Of a stretch of 11,245 nucleotides of DNA, positions 1-6,589 are shown one piece after another; the first letter of the stretch is position 1, and each line of letters opens with the position of its first letter. Position numbers and translations under genes: made by a program. The notes beneath the pieces were generated by a model that was given only the letters and a program-made list of their open reading frames with translations, did no database searches and was not told the DNA's origin. Source of the stretch: an uncultured Clostridia bacterium. Lineage in GTDB: Bacteria > Bacillota > Clostridia > Christensenellales > Borkfalkiaceae. The DNA lies in assembly GCA_947581885.1 (NCBI GenBank), contig CANPWF010000046.1:1-11245 (forward strand), in the 5' to 3' direction.

Positions 1-1
1 G

Positions 2-2002
2 GAGAGCGGCTATGTTACCGTGGCGACGACCCGCCCCGAAACGATGTTCGGCGACACCGCCGTCGCCGTTCACCCCTCGGACAGCCGCTATGCCTCTCTG
101 ATCGGTAAGACGGTCATCCTTCCGCTTGCAGAACGCCCCATTCCCGTCGTCGCGGATGAGTACGTCGATCCCGCATTCGGCACGGGCGCGGTGAAGATCA
201 CCCCCGCGCACGACCCCAACGACTTCGAAGTGGGCACCCGCCATAATCTTCCCGTCATCCGCGTGATGAACGACGACGGCACGATGAACGAAAAGGCGGG
301 GGAATACGTCGGGCTCGATCGGTATGAGGCGAGGAAGCGCGTCGTTTCCGCCATGAAGGAGAGGGGACTGCTCGAAAAGATCGTGCCGCACGCGCACAAC
401 GTCGGGCATTGCCAACGCTGCCACGCGACGGTGGAACCCATCGTCTCCAAACAGTGGTTCGTCAAGATGGCACCGCTCGCCAAGCCCGCAATCGACGCGG
501 TGATGAAGAGTACGACCAAATTCACGCCCGATCGTTTCGCGAAGATCTACTACAATTGGCTCGAAAATATCCGCGATTGGTGTATTTCCCGTCAGCTTTG
601 GTGGGGGCACCGCATTCCCGTTTGGTACTGCGACGACTGCGGTGAAGTCATCTGCGAGAGGGAAGATCCCACCGTCTGCCCCAAGTGCGGAAGCAGTCAT
701 CTTCACCGCGACGAGGACGTGCTCGATACATGGTTCTCTTCCGCTTTATGGCCCTTCTCTACCCTCGGTTGGCCCGAAAAGACAAAGGATCTCGAATATT
801 TCTACCCGACGGACGTGCTCGTCACGGGGTACGATATCATCCCGTTCTGGGTCATGCGTATGATGTTCTCGGGGATCGAACACACGGGGAAGGTTCCCTT
901 CCGCGACGTGCTCATCCACGGACTCGTGCGGGACGAACAGGGCAGGAAGATGTCCAAATCGCTCGGAAACGGCATCGATCCCTTGGAAGTCATCAAAAAG
1001 TACGGCGCGGATTCTTTGCGCCTGTCCCTCGTGACGGGGGTCGCCCCCGGCAACGATACCCGCTTCACCGAGGCGAAGGTGGAAGCCTCCCGCAACTTCA
1101 TCAACAAACTGTGGAACGCCTCCCGTTTCGTGCTGATGAATGCGAACGTCGCCGTTCCTTCTATCGACAAGATCCGTCTGCAACCCGCGGATCGGTGGAT
1201 CATCTCCCGCCTCATGTCTACGGTGCGCGAGGTGACGCTGTCCCTTCAAAAGTACGACCTCGGCATCGCGGCGGATAAACTCACCGACTTTGTGTGGAAC
1301 GACTTCTGCGATTGGTATATCGAACTCTCCAAGCCCGCCCTCTACGGCGGCGACGAGGAGAAGAAGAGGGCAACGCTCGGCGTGCTTCTCTTCGTGCTCG
1401 AAAATATCCTCAAACTCCTGCATCCCTTCATTCCCTTCGTCACCGAAGAGATCTACGGATATCTTCCCGCGGGAAAGGGCACTTTAATGTTGCAGGACTA
1501 TCCCCGTTACAACACCAAGCTCTCCTACAAGAAGGAAGCCAAGGCGTTCGAAGGGGTGATCGGGCTCATCAAAGCCGTCCGCGCGATGAAGGTGGAAGTC
1601 GGCTGCCTGCCTTCCAAGAAGATCCCGCTCTACCTTGTCACCGAGGAAAAGCGGCTCGTCAGCGTGAACAGGGCTTCCATTCAGCGGCTTGCGGGGGTGG
1701 ACTTTGTCGAATTCATCGAAAACGGCAGTGCGGCGGGGGAGAAGCCCGTCTCCAAAGTCTGCGAGATCGGGCAGCTCTTCGTCCCGCTCGGGCAGCTTGT
1801 CGACCTCGAAGCGGAACGCGCCCGCCTGAATAAGGAACTCGACCGCGTGCTCGGCGAGATCGCCCGCGCGGAGGGCAAGCTCAACAACAAGAATTTCGTC
1901 GCCAAAGCTCCCAAAAAGCTCGTGGAGGACGAACAGGCGAAAAAGGATAAATATCTCGATATGAAGCGAAAGATCGAGGCGCAGCTTTCCGCACTCGATT
2001 GA
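2..2002 (+). CDS. valS: Valyl-tRNA synthetase, C-terminal part (5' end outside window)
   Basis: This cytoplasmic class I aminoacyl-tRNA synthetase charges tRNA-Val with valine and hydrolyses mischarged Thr-tRNA. The window edge cuts the gene: 666 codons are visible and the frame is open to base 2, so roughly 200 N-terminal residues, including the HIGH motif, lie upstream. Visible in order are the editing (CP1) domain with ATTRPETMFGDTAVAV and AHDPNDFEVG, the RQLWWGHRIPVWY block, a Cys-rich zinc-like site (CDDC...CPKC), DEDVLDTWFSSALWPFSTLG, and the catalytic KMSKS loop at 947-961 (GRKMSKSLGNGIDP). An anticodon-binding helical domain follows, and the protein ends in the Lys/Glu-rich coiled-coil arm typical of ValRS (LEAERARLNKELDRVLGEI, then NFVAKAPKKLVEDE). 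The stop is TGA at 2000-2002, and adhE begins 11 nt later. The family assignment is secure. A start at GTG 20 would be an artefact of the truncation, because the residues before it (ESGYVT) already match the editing domain. Confidence 0.97.
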   Translation, partial: ESGYVTVATTRPETMFGDTAVAVHPSDSRYASLIGKTVILPLAERPIPVVADEYVDPAFGTGAVKITPAHDPNDFEVGTRHNLPVIRVMNDDGTMNEKAGEYVGLDRYEARKRVVSAMKERGLLEKIVPHAHNVGHCQRCHATVEPIVSKQWFVKMAPLAKPAIDAVMKSTTKFTPDRFAKIYYNWLENIRDWCISRQLWWGHRIPVWYCDDCGEVICEREDPTVCPKCGSSHLHRDEDVLDTWFSSALWPFSTLGWPEKTKDLEYFYPTDVLVTGYDIIPFWVMRMMFSGIEHTGKVPFRDVLIHGLVRDEQGRKMSKSLGNGIDPLEVIKKYGADSLRLSLVTGVAPGNDTRFTEAKVEASRNFINKLWNASRFVLMNANVAVPSIDKIRLQPADRWIISRLMSTVREVTLSLQKYDLGIAADKLTDFVWNDFCDWYIELSKPALYGGDEEKKRATLGVLLFVLENILKLLHPFIPFVTEEIYGYLPAGKGTLMLQDYPRYNTKLSYKKEAKAFEGVIGLIKAVRAMKVEVGCLPSKKIPLYLVTEEKRLVSVNRASIQRLAGVDFVEFIENGSAAGEKPVSKVCEIGQLFVPLGQLVDLEAERARLNKELDRVLGEIARAEGKLNNKNFVAKAPKKLVEDEQAKKDKYLDMKRKIEAQLSALD

Positions 2003-2013
2003 GCGGAGGAAGT

Positions 2014-4629
2014 ATGAAGGATCTGATCGTAAACGATGAAGAATCGCTCGGAAAACTCCTTGCCCGCGTCCGCGCCGCACAGGAGAAATTCTCGCACTAC
2101 TCGCAGGAGCAGGTAGACGAGATCTTCTACCGTGCCGCGCTCGCCGCGAACAGGGCGCGGATCCCGCTTGCCAAACTCGCCGTCGAGGAGACGGGCATGG
2201 GGGTCGTCGAGGACAAGGTCATCAAGAACCATTACGCATCGGAGTACATCTACAACGCCTATAAAAACACCAAGACGTGCGGTGTCATTGAGTACGACGA
2301 GGCGTTCGGATACACCCGTATCGCCGAGCCCATCGGCGTGATCGCCGCCATTATTCCGACGACCAACCCCACGTCCACCGCCATCTTCAAGTGCCTACTC
2401 TGTTTGAAAACGCGGAACGGGCTCATCATTTCGCCCCATCCCCGCGCCAAAAAGTCGACGGTGGAAGCGGCGAGGATCGTGTTGGAAGCGGCAGTGAAGG
2501 CGGGAGCACCCGAAGATATCATCGGGTGGATCGATTCGCCCAACGTCCCTTTATCGGGAATGGTGATGCGCGAGTGCGATCTCATCCTCGCAACGGGGGG
2601 CGCGGGCATGGTGCAGGCGGCGTATTCTTCCGGGAAGCCTGCCCTCGGCGTAGGTGCGGGAAACACGCCCGCCGTCATCGACTCCTCCGCCGATATCCGC
2701 CTCGCCGCCTCTTCCATTCTGCATTCCAAGACGTTTGATAACGGCATGATCTGCGCTTCCGAACAGTCCGTGATCGTTGTGAAGGAAGTTTACGATCAAT
2801 TCAAAGCCGAAATGCAGCTGCGCGGGGCGTACTTTTTGACGGCGGAAGAGACGGAGAAAGTCCGCAAAACCATCATCATCAACGGTGCGCTCAACTCGCG
2901 CATCGTGGGTCAGTCCGCCGAAAAGATCGCAAATCTCGCGGGATTCGAAGTTCCTTCTGGTTCCAAAGTTCTCGTCGGCGAAGTGGAGAGCGTGGACCTT
3001 TCCGAAGAGTTCGCGCACGAAAAGCTCTCGCCCGTGCTCGCGATGTACCGCGCGGAGGACTTTGAGGACGCGGTGAAGAAAGCGGATCGGCTCGTTCGCG
3101 ACGGCGGGCTCGGGCACACCTCTTCCGTCTATCTCAACACGGTGACGGAGGGGAAGAAGCTCGGATATTTCCGCGAAGTCATGCGGACGTGCCGCGTCGT
3201 CGTCAACACGCCCTCGTCCCACGGCGGGATCGGGGACCTGTATAACTTCAAATTCCCGCCTTCCTTGACGCTCGGTTGCGGGAGCTGGGGCGGCAATTCC
3301 GTTTCGGAGAACGTCGGAGTGAAGCACCTCATCAACATCAAGACGGTAGCGGAAAGGAGGGAGAACATGCTTTGGTTCAGAGCACCCGAAAAGGTCTATT
3401 TCAAGCGCGGCTGTCTCGCCGTTGCCCTCAAAGAACTCAAAGAGGAGTACAATAAAAAACGCGCCTTTATCGTGACGGATAAATTCCTCTTCGAGAGCGG
3501 CTATGCGGAAAAGGTCACATCCGTTCTCGATGCGGAGGGGATCGTGCATGCGGAGTACTTCGATGTTCCCTCCGATCCGACGCTCGCCTCTGCCATGGAA
3601 GGGGTGGAGCGCGTCCGCGAATTCGCGCCCGACGTGATCATCGCGATCGGCGGCGGTTCGCCCATGGACGCGGCGAAGATCATTTGGATGCTGTACGAAC
3701 ATCCCGAAGTCGACTTTGCCGATATGGCGATGCGCTTCTCGGATATCCGCAAACGCGTCTACAAGTTCCCGTCCCTCGGGAAAAAGGCGTTGTTCGTCGC
3801 CATTCCCACCACGGCGGGCACGGGGAGCGAAGTCACGCCCTTCGCTGTCATCACCGACGAAAAGACGGGGCAAAAGTATCCGCTCGCGGACTACGCCCTT
3901 CTTCCGAACATGGCGATCGTCGACGCGGACCTCATGATGAATATCCCCAAAGGATTGACTGCCGCCTCCGGCATCGACGCGGTGAGCCACGCCTTGGAGG
4001 CGATCGCCTCGACGATGGCGACGGAATTCACCGACGGGATCGCGAAAGAGGCACTTGTAACCCTGTTCACCTATCTTCCCCGCGCCTTTGAGAAGGGCGC
4101 GAACGACCCCGAAGCGCGGGAAAAGGTCGCCAATGCCGCTACGATGGCGGGTATGGCGTTCGCGAACGCCTTCCTCGGCGTATGCCATTCGATGGCGCAT
4201 AAGCTCGGCGCGTATTTCCACATCGCGCACGGCGTTGCCAATTCCCTCATGCTCGAAGAGGTCATCCGCTTCAACAGCGCGGAGGCACCCGCCAAGATGG
4301 GGACCTTCCCGCAGTATGCCTATCCGCAGGGGCAGGCGCGGTACGCAAACGTCGCACGGCTCTTGGGGGTGAAGGGGAAGGACGATGCCACCCTCGTCGA
4401 AGGGCTCATCAAAGAGTTGAAGAAGTTGCAAAAGACGTTGCATCTTCCCGCGACGATCGCGGAGGCGTTAAAAGGGAAGGCGACGGAGGAGGAGTTCCTT
4501 GCAAAGCTCGACGAGATGTCCGAAGCGGCGTTCGACGACCAGTGCACGGGCAGCAATCCCCGATACCCGCTCATCTCCGAGATCAAGCAAATGTACTTGA
4601 ACGCCTACTACGGAACGTCCGCAAAATGA
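2014..4629 (+). CDS. adhE: Bifunctional acetaldehyde-CoA / alcohol dehydrogenase
   Basis: This cytoplasmic fermentation enzyme reduces acetyl-CoA to acetaldehyde and then to ethanol, reoxidising two NADH; family members assemble into spirosomes. The product is 871 residues, the usual AdhE length. The N-terminal half is the CoA-acylating aldehyde dehydrogenase, with nucleophile Cys247 in NGMICASEQ. The C-terminal half is an iron-dependent alcohol dehydrogenase with GGGSPMDAAK and the four expected metal ligands Asp655, His659, His725 and His739, each offset by two from the E. coli enzyme. I chose ATG 2014 because GGAGGA lies at 2005-2010 just before it and the family's N-terminus starts here; an in-frame TTG at 1999 would lie inside the valS end. 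The gene follows valS by 11 nt, so it is probably co-transcribed, which is an unusual neighbour. A strong internal SD-ATG lies at the domain junction (listed separately). The substrate could extend to butyryl-CoA or others; sequence alone does not settle this. Confidence 0.96.
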   Translation: MKDLIVNDEESLGKLLARVRAAQEKFSHYSQEQVDEIFYRAALAANRARIPLAKLAVEETGMGVVEDKVIKNHYASEYIYNAYKNTKTCGVIEYDEAFGYTRIAEPIGVIAAIIPTTNPTSTAIFKCLLCLKTRNGLIISPHPRAKKSTVEAARIVLEAAVKAGAPEDIIGWIDSPNVPLSGMVMRECDLILATGGAGMVQAAYSSGKPALGVGAGNTPAVIDSSADIRLAASSILHSKTFDNGMICASEQSVIVVKEVYDQFKAEMQLRGAYFLTAEETEKVRKTIIINGALNSRIVGQSAEKIANLAGFEVPSGSKVLVGEVESVDLSEEFAHEKLSPVLAMYRAEDFEDAVKKADRLVRDGGLGHTSSVYLNTVTEGKKLGYFREVMRTCRVVVNTPSSHGGIGDLYNFKFPPSLTLGCGSWGGNSVSENVGVKHLINIKTVAERRENMLWFRAPEKVYFKRGCLAVALKELKEEYNKKRAFIVTDKFLFESGYAEKVTSVLDAEGIVHAEYFDVPSDPTLASAMEGVERVREFAPDVIIAIGGGSPMDAAKIIWMLYEHPEVDFADMAMRFSDIRKRVYKFPSLGKKALFVAIPTTAGTGSEVTPFAVITDEKTGQKYPLADYALLPNMAIVDADLMMNIPKGLTAASGIDAVSHALEAIASTMATEFTDGIAKEALVTLFTYLPRAFEKGANDPEAREKVANAATMAGMAFANAFLGVCHSMAHKLGAYFHIAHGVANSLMLEEVIRFNSAEAPAKMGTFPQYAYPQGQARYANVARLLGVKGKDDATLVEGLIKELKKLQKTLHLPATIAEALKGKATEEEFLAKLDEMSEAAFDDQCTGSNPRYPLISEIKQMYLNAYYGTSAK
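3356..3369 (+). promoter_or_regulatory. Candidate internal ribosome binding site and in-frame ATG inside adhE
   Basis: Within adhE, AAAGGAGGG (3353-3361; core GGAGG 3356-3360) sits six bases before an ATG at 3367 that is in frame with the gene. The SD is stronger than the one for the full-length start. The ATG lies exactly where the aldehyde dehydrogenase half ends and the alcohol dehydrogenase half begins (AERRENMLWFRAP), so initiation here would give a free 420-residue Fe-ADH. The SD is built from two adjacent AGG arginine codons. By my count only four of the 36 arginines in adhE use AGG, and two of them are here. The Met is part of a motif conserved in AdhE (ENMLW), so the ATG itself needs no special explanation. 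Use as a translation start is inference. Confidence 0.4.
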
Positions 4630-4670
4630 GATTTCGGAATATAGACGAAAATTTCAAAGTCAAGAAAATC

Positions 4671-4709
4671 GAAAATATGAAAAGTCCGCCCGCATTCCTG
4701 CGGGCGGAC
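4671..4709 (-). terminator. Intrinsic terminator of rplI (possibly shared with convergent adhE)
   Basis: This is a perfect 11-bp GC-rich inverted repeat: GTCCGCCCGCA at 4684-4694 and its complement at 4699-4709, closed by a four-base loop. Read on the minus strand the loop is GGAA and the stem is followed by TTTTCATATTTTC (4683-4671), a usable U-tract. The stem starts 17 nt after the rplI stop codon. On the plus strand the stem is followed by GCATTATACAG, which is a poor U-tract, so any adhE termination here would be weaker or would need another factor. Confidence 0.88.
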
Positions 4710-4725
4710 GCATTATACAGAGGAA

Positions 4726-5169
4726 TTACAGTGCCACGACGTTGACTTTGATCTTGGAAGCAACGCCCTCCATGAAGCGAACTTCCGCCTCGAAGGTCCC
4801 CACGTTTTTGATGGGTTCTTTCAGGGTGATGCGCTTTTTATCGACCTCGAAACCCTCTTCTTTGAGGGCAGCGGCGATGTGCGCCGTCGTCACCGAGCCG
4901 AACACCTTGCCGTTTTCGCCCGCGCGGATGGGGACAGTCACGCCCGTATCGTTGAGGCGTGCGGCGAGCTCCTTCAACGCCTTCACGTTCTCCGCATGGT
5001 GGAACGCGTCCGCGCTCTTTCTTTGGTGGATCTCGTTGATCCCGCCCGAAGTCGCGATCTCCGCAAGTCCTTTTTTGAAGAGATAGTTCTTGGCGAACCC
5101 GTCCGATACTTCGATCACGTCGCCCTTTTTGCCTGTGCCTTTTACGTCTGCTTTGAGGATGACTTTCAT
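4726..5169 (-). CDS. rplI: Large-subunit ribosomal protein L9
   Basis: L9 binds 23S rRNA near the base of the L1 stalk and its extended form helps keep reading frame. The product is 147 residues, the normal length. The N-terminal RNA-binding domain is typical: MKVILKADVKGTGKKGDVIEV, then DGFAKNYLFKKGLAEIAT. A long connecting helix follows (about 40-75), then the C-terminal domain with KVFGSVTTAHIAAAL and KKRITLKEPIKNVGTFEAEVRF. The ATG at 5169-5167 follows AGGAGG (5181-5176) with six bases between; the stop is TAA at 4728-4726. The gene stands alone between its own promoter and terminator, convergent with adhE and divergent from the DUF1540 gene. In most bacteria rplI sits with rpsF/ssb/rpsR or, in many Bacillota, with gdpP and dnaB, so this isolated position is unusual. 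The assignment is certain. Confidence 0.98.
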   Translation of the reverse strand: MKVILKADVKGTGKKGDVIEVSDGFAKNYLFKKGLAEIATSGGINEIHQRKSADAFHHAENVKALKELAARLNDTGVTVPIRAGENGKVFGSVTTAHIAAALKEEGFEVDKKRITLKEPIKNVGTFEAEVRFMEGVASKIKVNVVAL

Positions 5170-5187
5170 GTTGCGCCTCCTGATTTC

Positions 5188-5216
5188 ATTTTACATGGAG
5201 AAAATTCATTTGTCAA
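5188..5216 (-). promoter_or_regulatory. Housekeeping sigma (SigA/sigma-70 type) promoter of rplI
   Basis: On the minus strand a perfect -35 hexamer TTGACA (5216-5211) and a -10 hexamer TAAAAT (5193-5188, five of six matching consensus) are separated by exactly 17 bases. The predicted start is about 5184-5181, so the mRNA would begin at or just before the AGGAGG at 5181-5176, leaving a leader of only about 12-15 nt. This is the best promoter in the window. I see no equally good plus-strand promoter for the divergent small gene in the same interval. Confidence 0.85.
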
Positions 5217-5271
5217 TGCTTTCGGGGATATTTTTTCCGCATTCGGCCAAACTGAAAGCAAGGAGGAGAGT

Positions 5272-5424
5272 ATGGAACAGAAAATCAACAGCGGCGTTTC
5301 GTGCGGAGTGACCGAATGCAGGTTCAACCGCGACGGCATGCAGTGCGAACTTTCGAAGATCCATGTGGGCAACACCTGCGACTGCGAATATTGCACCTGC
5401 TGCGACAGCTTTTGCAAGAGATAA
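5272..5424 (+). CDS. DUF1540-like cysteine-rich small protein
   Basis: This encodes a 50-residue protein with nine cysteines (positions 11, 16, 25, 36, 38, 41, 43, 44 and 48). The opening pattern VSCGVTECRFNRDGMQC, then LSKIHVG and a C-terminal CxxCCxxF segment, matches the DUF1540 family of small, probably metal-binding, Clostridia and Bacilli proteins of unknown function. Translation is well supported: AGGAGG (5261-5266) precedes ATG 5272 by five bases and the stop is TAA at 5422-5424. There is no signal peptide or membrane segment, so it should be cytoplasmic. The clustered Cys residues probably bind zinc or another metal; that is inference. It is transcribed away from rplI and is followed 21 nt later by a hairpin, so it is probably monocistronic. 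I could not find a convincing promoter for it. The family call rests on motif recognition rather than a search. Confidence 0.85.
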   Translation: MEQKINSGVSCGVTECRFNRDGMQCELSKIHVGNTCDCEYCTCCDSFCKR

Positions 5425-5445
5425 AAAATTTCAAATCGTTCGGAA

Positions 5446-5474
5446 GCCCTTCCCTTGTTACAAGAGGGAAGGGC
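5446..5474 (+). terminator. Hairpin after the DUF1540 gene, probable terminator
   Basis: GCCCTTCCCT (5446-5455) pairs perfectly with AGGGAAGGGC (5465-5474), a 10-bp stem with a nine-base loop in which TTG and CAA can pair further. It lies 21 nt after the stop codon. The only U-run on the plus strand is TTTT at 5482-5485, seven bases beyond the stem, so intrinsic termination may be inefficient. Position and stem strength support termination of the small gene more than any other role. Confidence 0.55.
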
Positions 5475-5630
5475 GGGTCGGTTTTGCGGAATGAAAATTC
5501 GTCAAATCATATTCAAAAAATATCGGTAAGTCCGTGCATAAAGTTCTTATAGTTCCGCATGCTGAAAGGAGCGGGGAACCGCTTCAAAATAGAGCGTCTT
5601 TCTTCCCCGAAACGCGGTGAGGAAAGACGC
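5475..5630 (+). other. Gene-free stretch with two RNA hairpins; candidate leader or small RNA
   Basis: No recognised gene lies between the small protein (end 5424) and the next gene (5696). The first part (5475-5567) is AT-richer, with no clear structure or convincing promoter; TATAGT at 5548-5553 resembles a -10 but lacks a -35. Then come two hairpins. SL1 (5568-5585) has a 7-bp stem closed by GGAA, with one G-U pair. SL2 (5594-5630) has a perfect 9-bp outer stem (GCGTCTTTC/GAAAGACGC), continuing through one G-U pair and one mismatch to a CCG/CGG inner stem and a five-base loop. SL2 abuts a third hairpin with no gap. CGGGGAA in SL1 (5572-5578) can also pair with TTCCCCG in SL2 (5603-5609), an alternative fold. 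I could not match this to a known RNA family. It could be a small RNA, an attenuator-like leader of the next gene, or chance structure. Confidence 0.35.
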
Positions 5631-5669
5631 GAGGGGGTGCAGGAATGTACCCCCTCTTATCATATATTT
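5631..5669 (+). terminator. Third hairpin (SL3), terminator-like, before the solute-binding-like gene
   Basis: GAGGGGGTGCA (5631-5641) pairs with TGTACCCCCTC (5646-5656), an 11-bp stem with one G-U pair, around a GGAA tetraloop. The tract after it, TTATCATATATTT (5657-5669), is U-rich but interrupted, so termination may be partial. It starts directly after SL2 at 5630 and ends 39 nt before the next gene. It could end a small RNA encoded in 5475-5630, end read-through from the DUF1540 gene, or serve as an attenuator for the downstream gene. Confidence 0.5.
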
Positions 5670-5695
5670 GAAGGCTTTTCGCATAATCATAACCG

Positions 5696-6589
5696 ATGAA
5701 AGCCGCAAAAATCGTTTTGCGAATTTTGCCGTTTGTGCTCGTCGGCGCGGTGCTTGTGTCCCTGCTTTTTTACCCCGCGCCGCGTTCGGCTGTGCCCGCG
5801 GAAAAGAAACTTGTCGAGGTGTGGAACGTCGACACCTTCGAAGGGGGAAAGGGGTCGCGCACCGCTTTTCTCGAACGGGTCGCGAAGCGTCTCATGTCGG
5901 AAGATCCCGACATATACTACCATGTGGTAAGTTATACCTCGGAAGGCGCGGAAGCGGCGTTTTCCGCGGGGAATTATCCCGCCGTCCTATCGTACGGTGT
6001 CGGGCTTCCGTCCGCGAAGAAGTTTTCTCTCCCGCTTCCCTACAACTTTGAGGGCGCGAGTGCGGAAGGGGAGACGCTCGCTTTTCCTTGGTGCCGCGGG
6101 GAATACATGCTTTTCTGCATGGAAGAGAATTTCGATAAAGAGGGGAAAACGGCGATCTCATGCGGGAAAAACAACCTCGCGCCCGTCGCGGCGGCGATAG
6201 ATGGGATCGAGGGCGAAGAACTGCCTTCGTCCGAGGCGTACACTTCCTTCCTCGCGGGGGAGTACCGCTACCTTTTGGGAACGCAGCGCGATCGGTTTCG
6301 CTTTCAAACGCGGGGCGTTGCGGTTTATGAGCGCGTTCTGCCCGCCTATTGCGACCTTTACGACTGCGTTTCCCTCTTTCGGGAAGAGGGGAAAGCCTTT
6401 GTGGAAGAACTCCTCTCCGAGCGCACGAAAACGGAACTTCCCTCGATCGGCATGCTGCCCTTTGAAAACGAGGAAGGCACCTTGACCCCCGACCTGTTTT
6501 CCTCCGAAAAAGAGCGCGAGACGGTGCTCGATATGGCACATTCTCAGTCGGATGCAAAAAATCTCGGGAAACTTTTGAAAACCGTTTGA
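5696..6589 (+). CDS. Membrane-anchored or secreted protein resembling a short family 1 solute-binding protein
   Basis: The product is 297 residues. The N-terminus is a signal or anchor: basic MKAAKIVLR, then a hydrophobic stretch to about residue 25. There is no lipobox cysteine; AVPA before EKK could be a signal peptidase I site. The next part (VEVWNVDTFEGGKGSRTAFL, ERVAKRL, SYTSEGAE, NYPAVLSYGVG) has the look of the N-terminal lobe of extracellular sugar-type solute-binding proteins, and FPWCRGEYMLFCME also fits that fold. Such proteins are usually about 400 residues or more, so this one is short and divergent, and no permease or ATPase lies nearby. The start is constrained by an in-frame TAA at 5690-5692, making ATG 5696 the first candidate, yet no Shine-Dalgarno precedes it. 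The stop is TGA at 6587-6589 and murB follows after 41 nt. That it is a real exported protein is fairly sure; transport of a solute is a guess, and a structural or signalling role is equally possible. Confidence 0.6.
   Translation: MKAAKIVLRILPFVLVGAVLVSLLFYPAPRSAVPAEKKLVEVWNVDTFEGGKGSRTAFLERVAKRLMSEDPDIYYHVVSYTSEGAEAAFSAGNYPAVLSYGVGLPSAKKFSLPLPYNFEGASAEGETLAFPWCRGEYMLFCMEENFDKEGKTAISCGKNNLAPVAAAIDGIEGEELPSSEAYTSFLAGEYRYLLGTQRDRFRFQTRGVAVYERVLPAYCDLYDCVSLFREEGKAFVEELLSERTKTELPSIGMLPFENEEGTLTPDLFSSEKERETVLDMAHSQSDAKNLGKLLKTV

Noticed and set aside
1999..2013. TTG 1999 as the adhE start
   Set aside because: It would overlap the valS stop and place the SD inside the protein; ATG 2014 has the SD just upstream and fits the family's N-terminus.
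2551..4443. A 630-codon open frame on the minus strand inside adhE
   Set aside because: It lies wholly opposite a gene with intact catalytic motifs, gives an Arg/His-rich composition with no recognisable domain, and is expected from the strong G/C third-position bias.
5190..5260. Plus-strand promoter for the DUF1540 gene (TTTACA or TTGTCA as -35)
   Set aside because: Neither hexamer has an acceptable -10 at 16-18 bases; the AT-rich sequence is better explained by the minus-strand rplI promoter.
5491..5529. A 12-codon basic ORF (MKIRQIIFKKYR) as a leader peptide
   Set aside because: It has no properly spaced ribosome binding site, no regulatory codon run and is short enough to be chance.
5619..5633. 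Resemblance to the RNase P RNA motif GAGGAAAGUCC
   Set aside because: Only GAGGAAAG matches; the rest of the conserved core is absent and protein-coding sequence begins within 70 nt. The bases are better explained as part of the SL2 stem.
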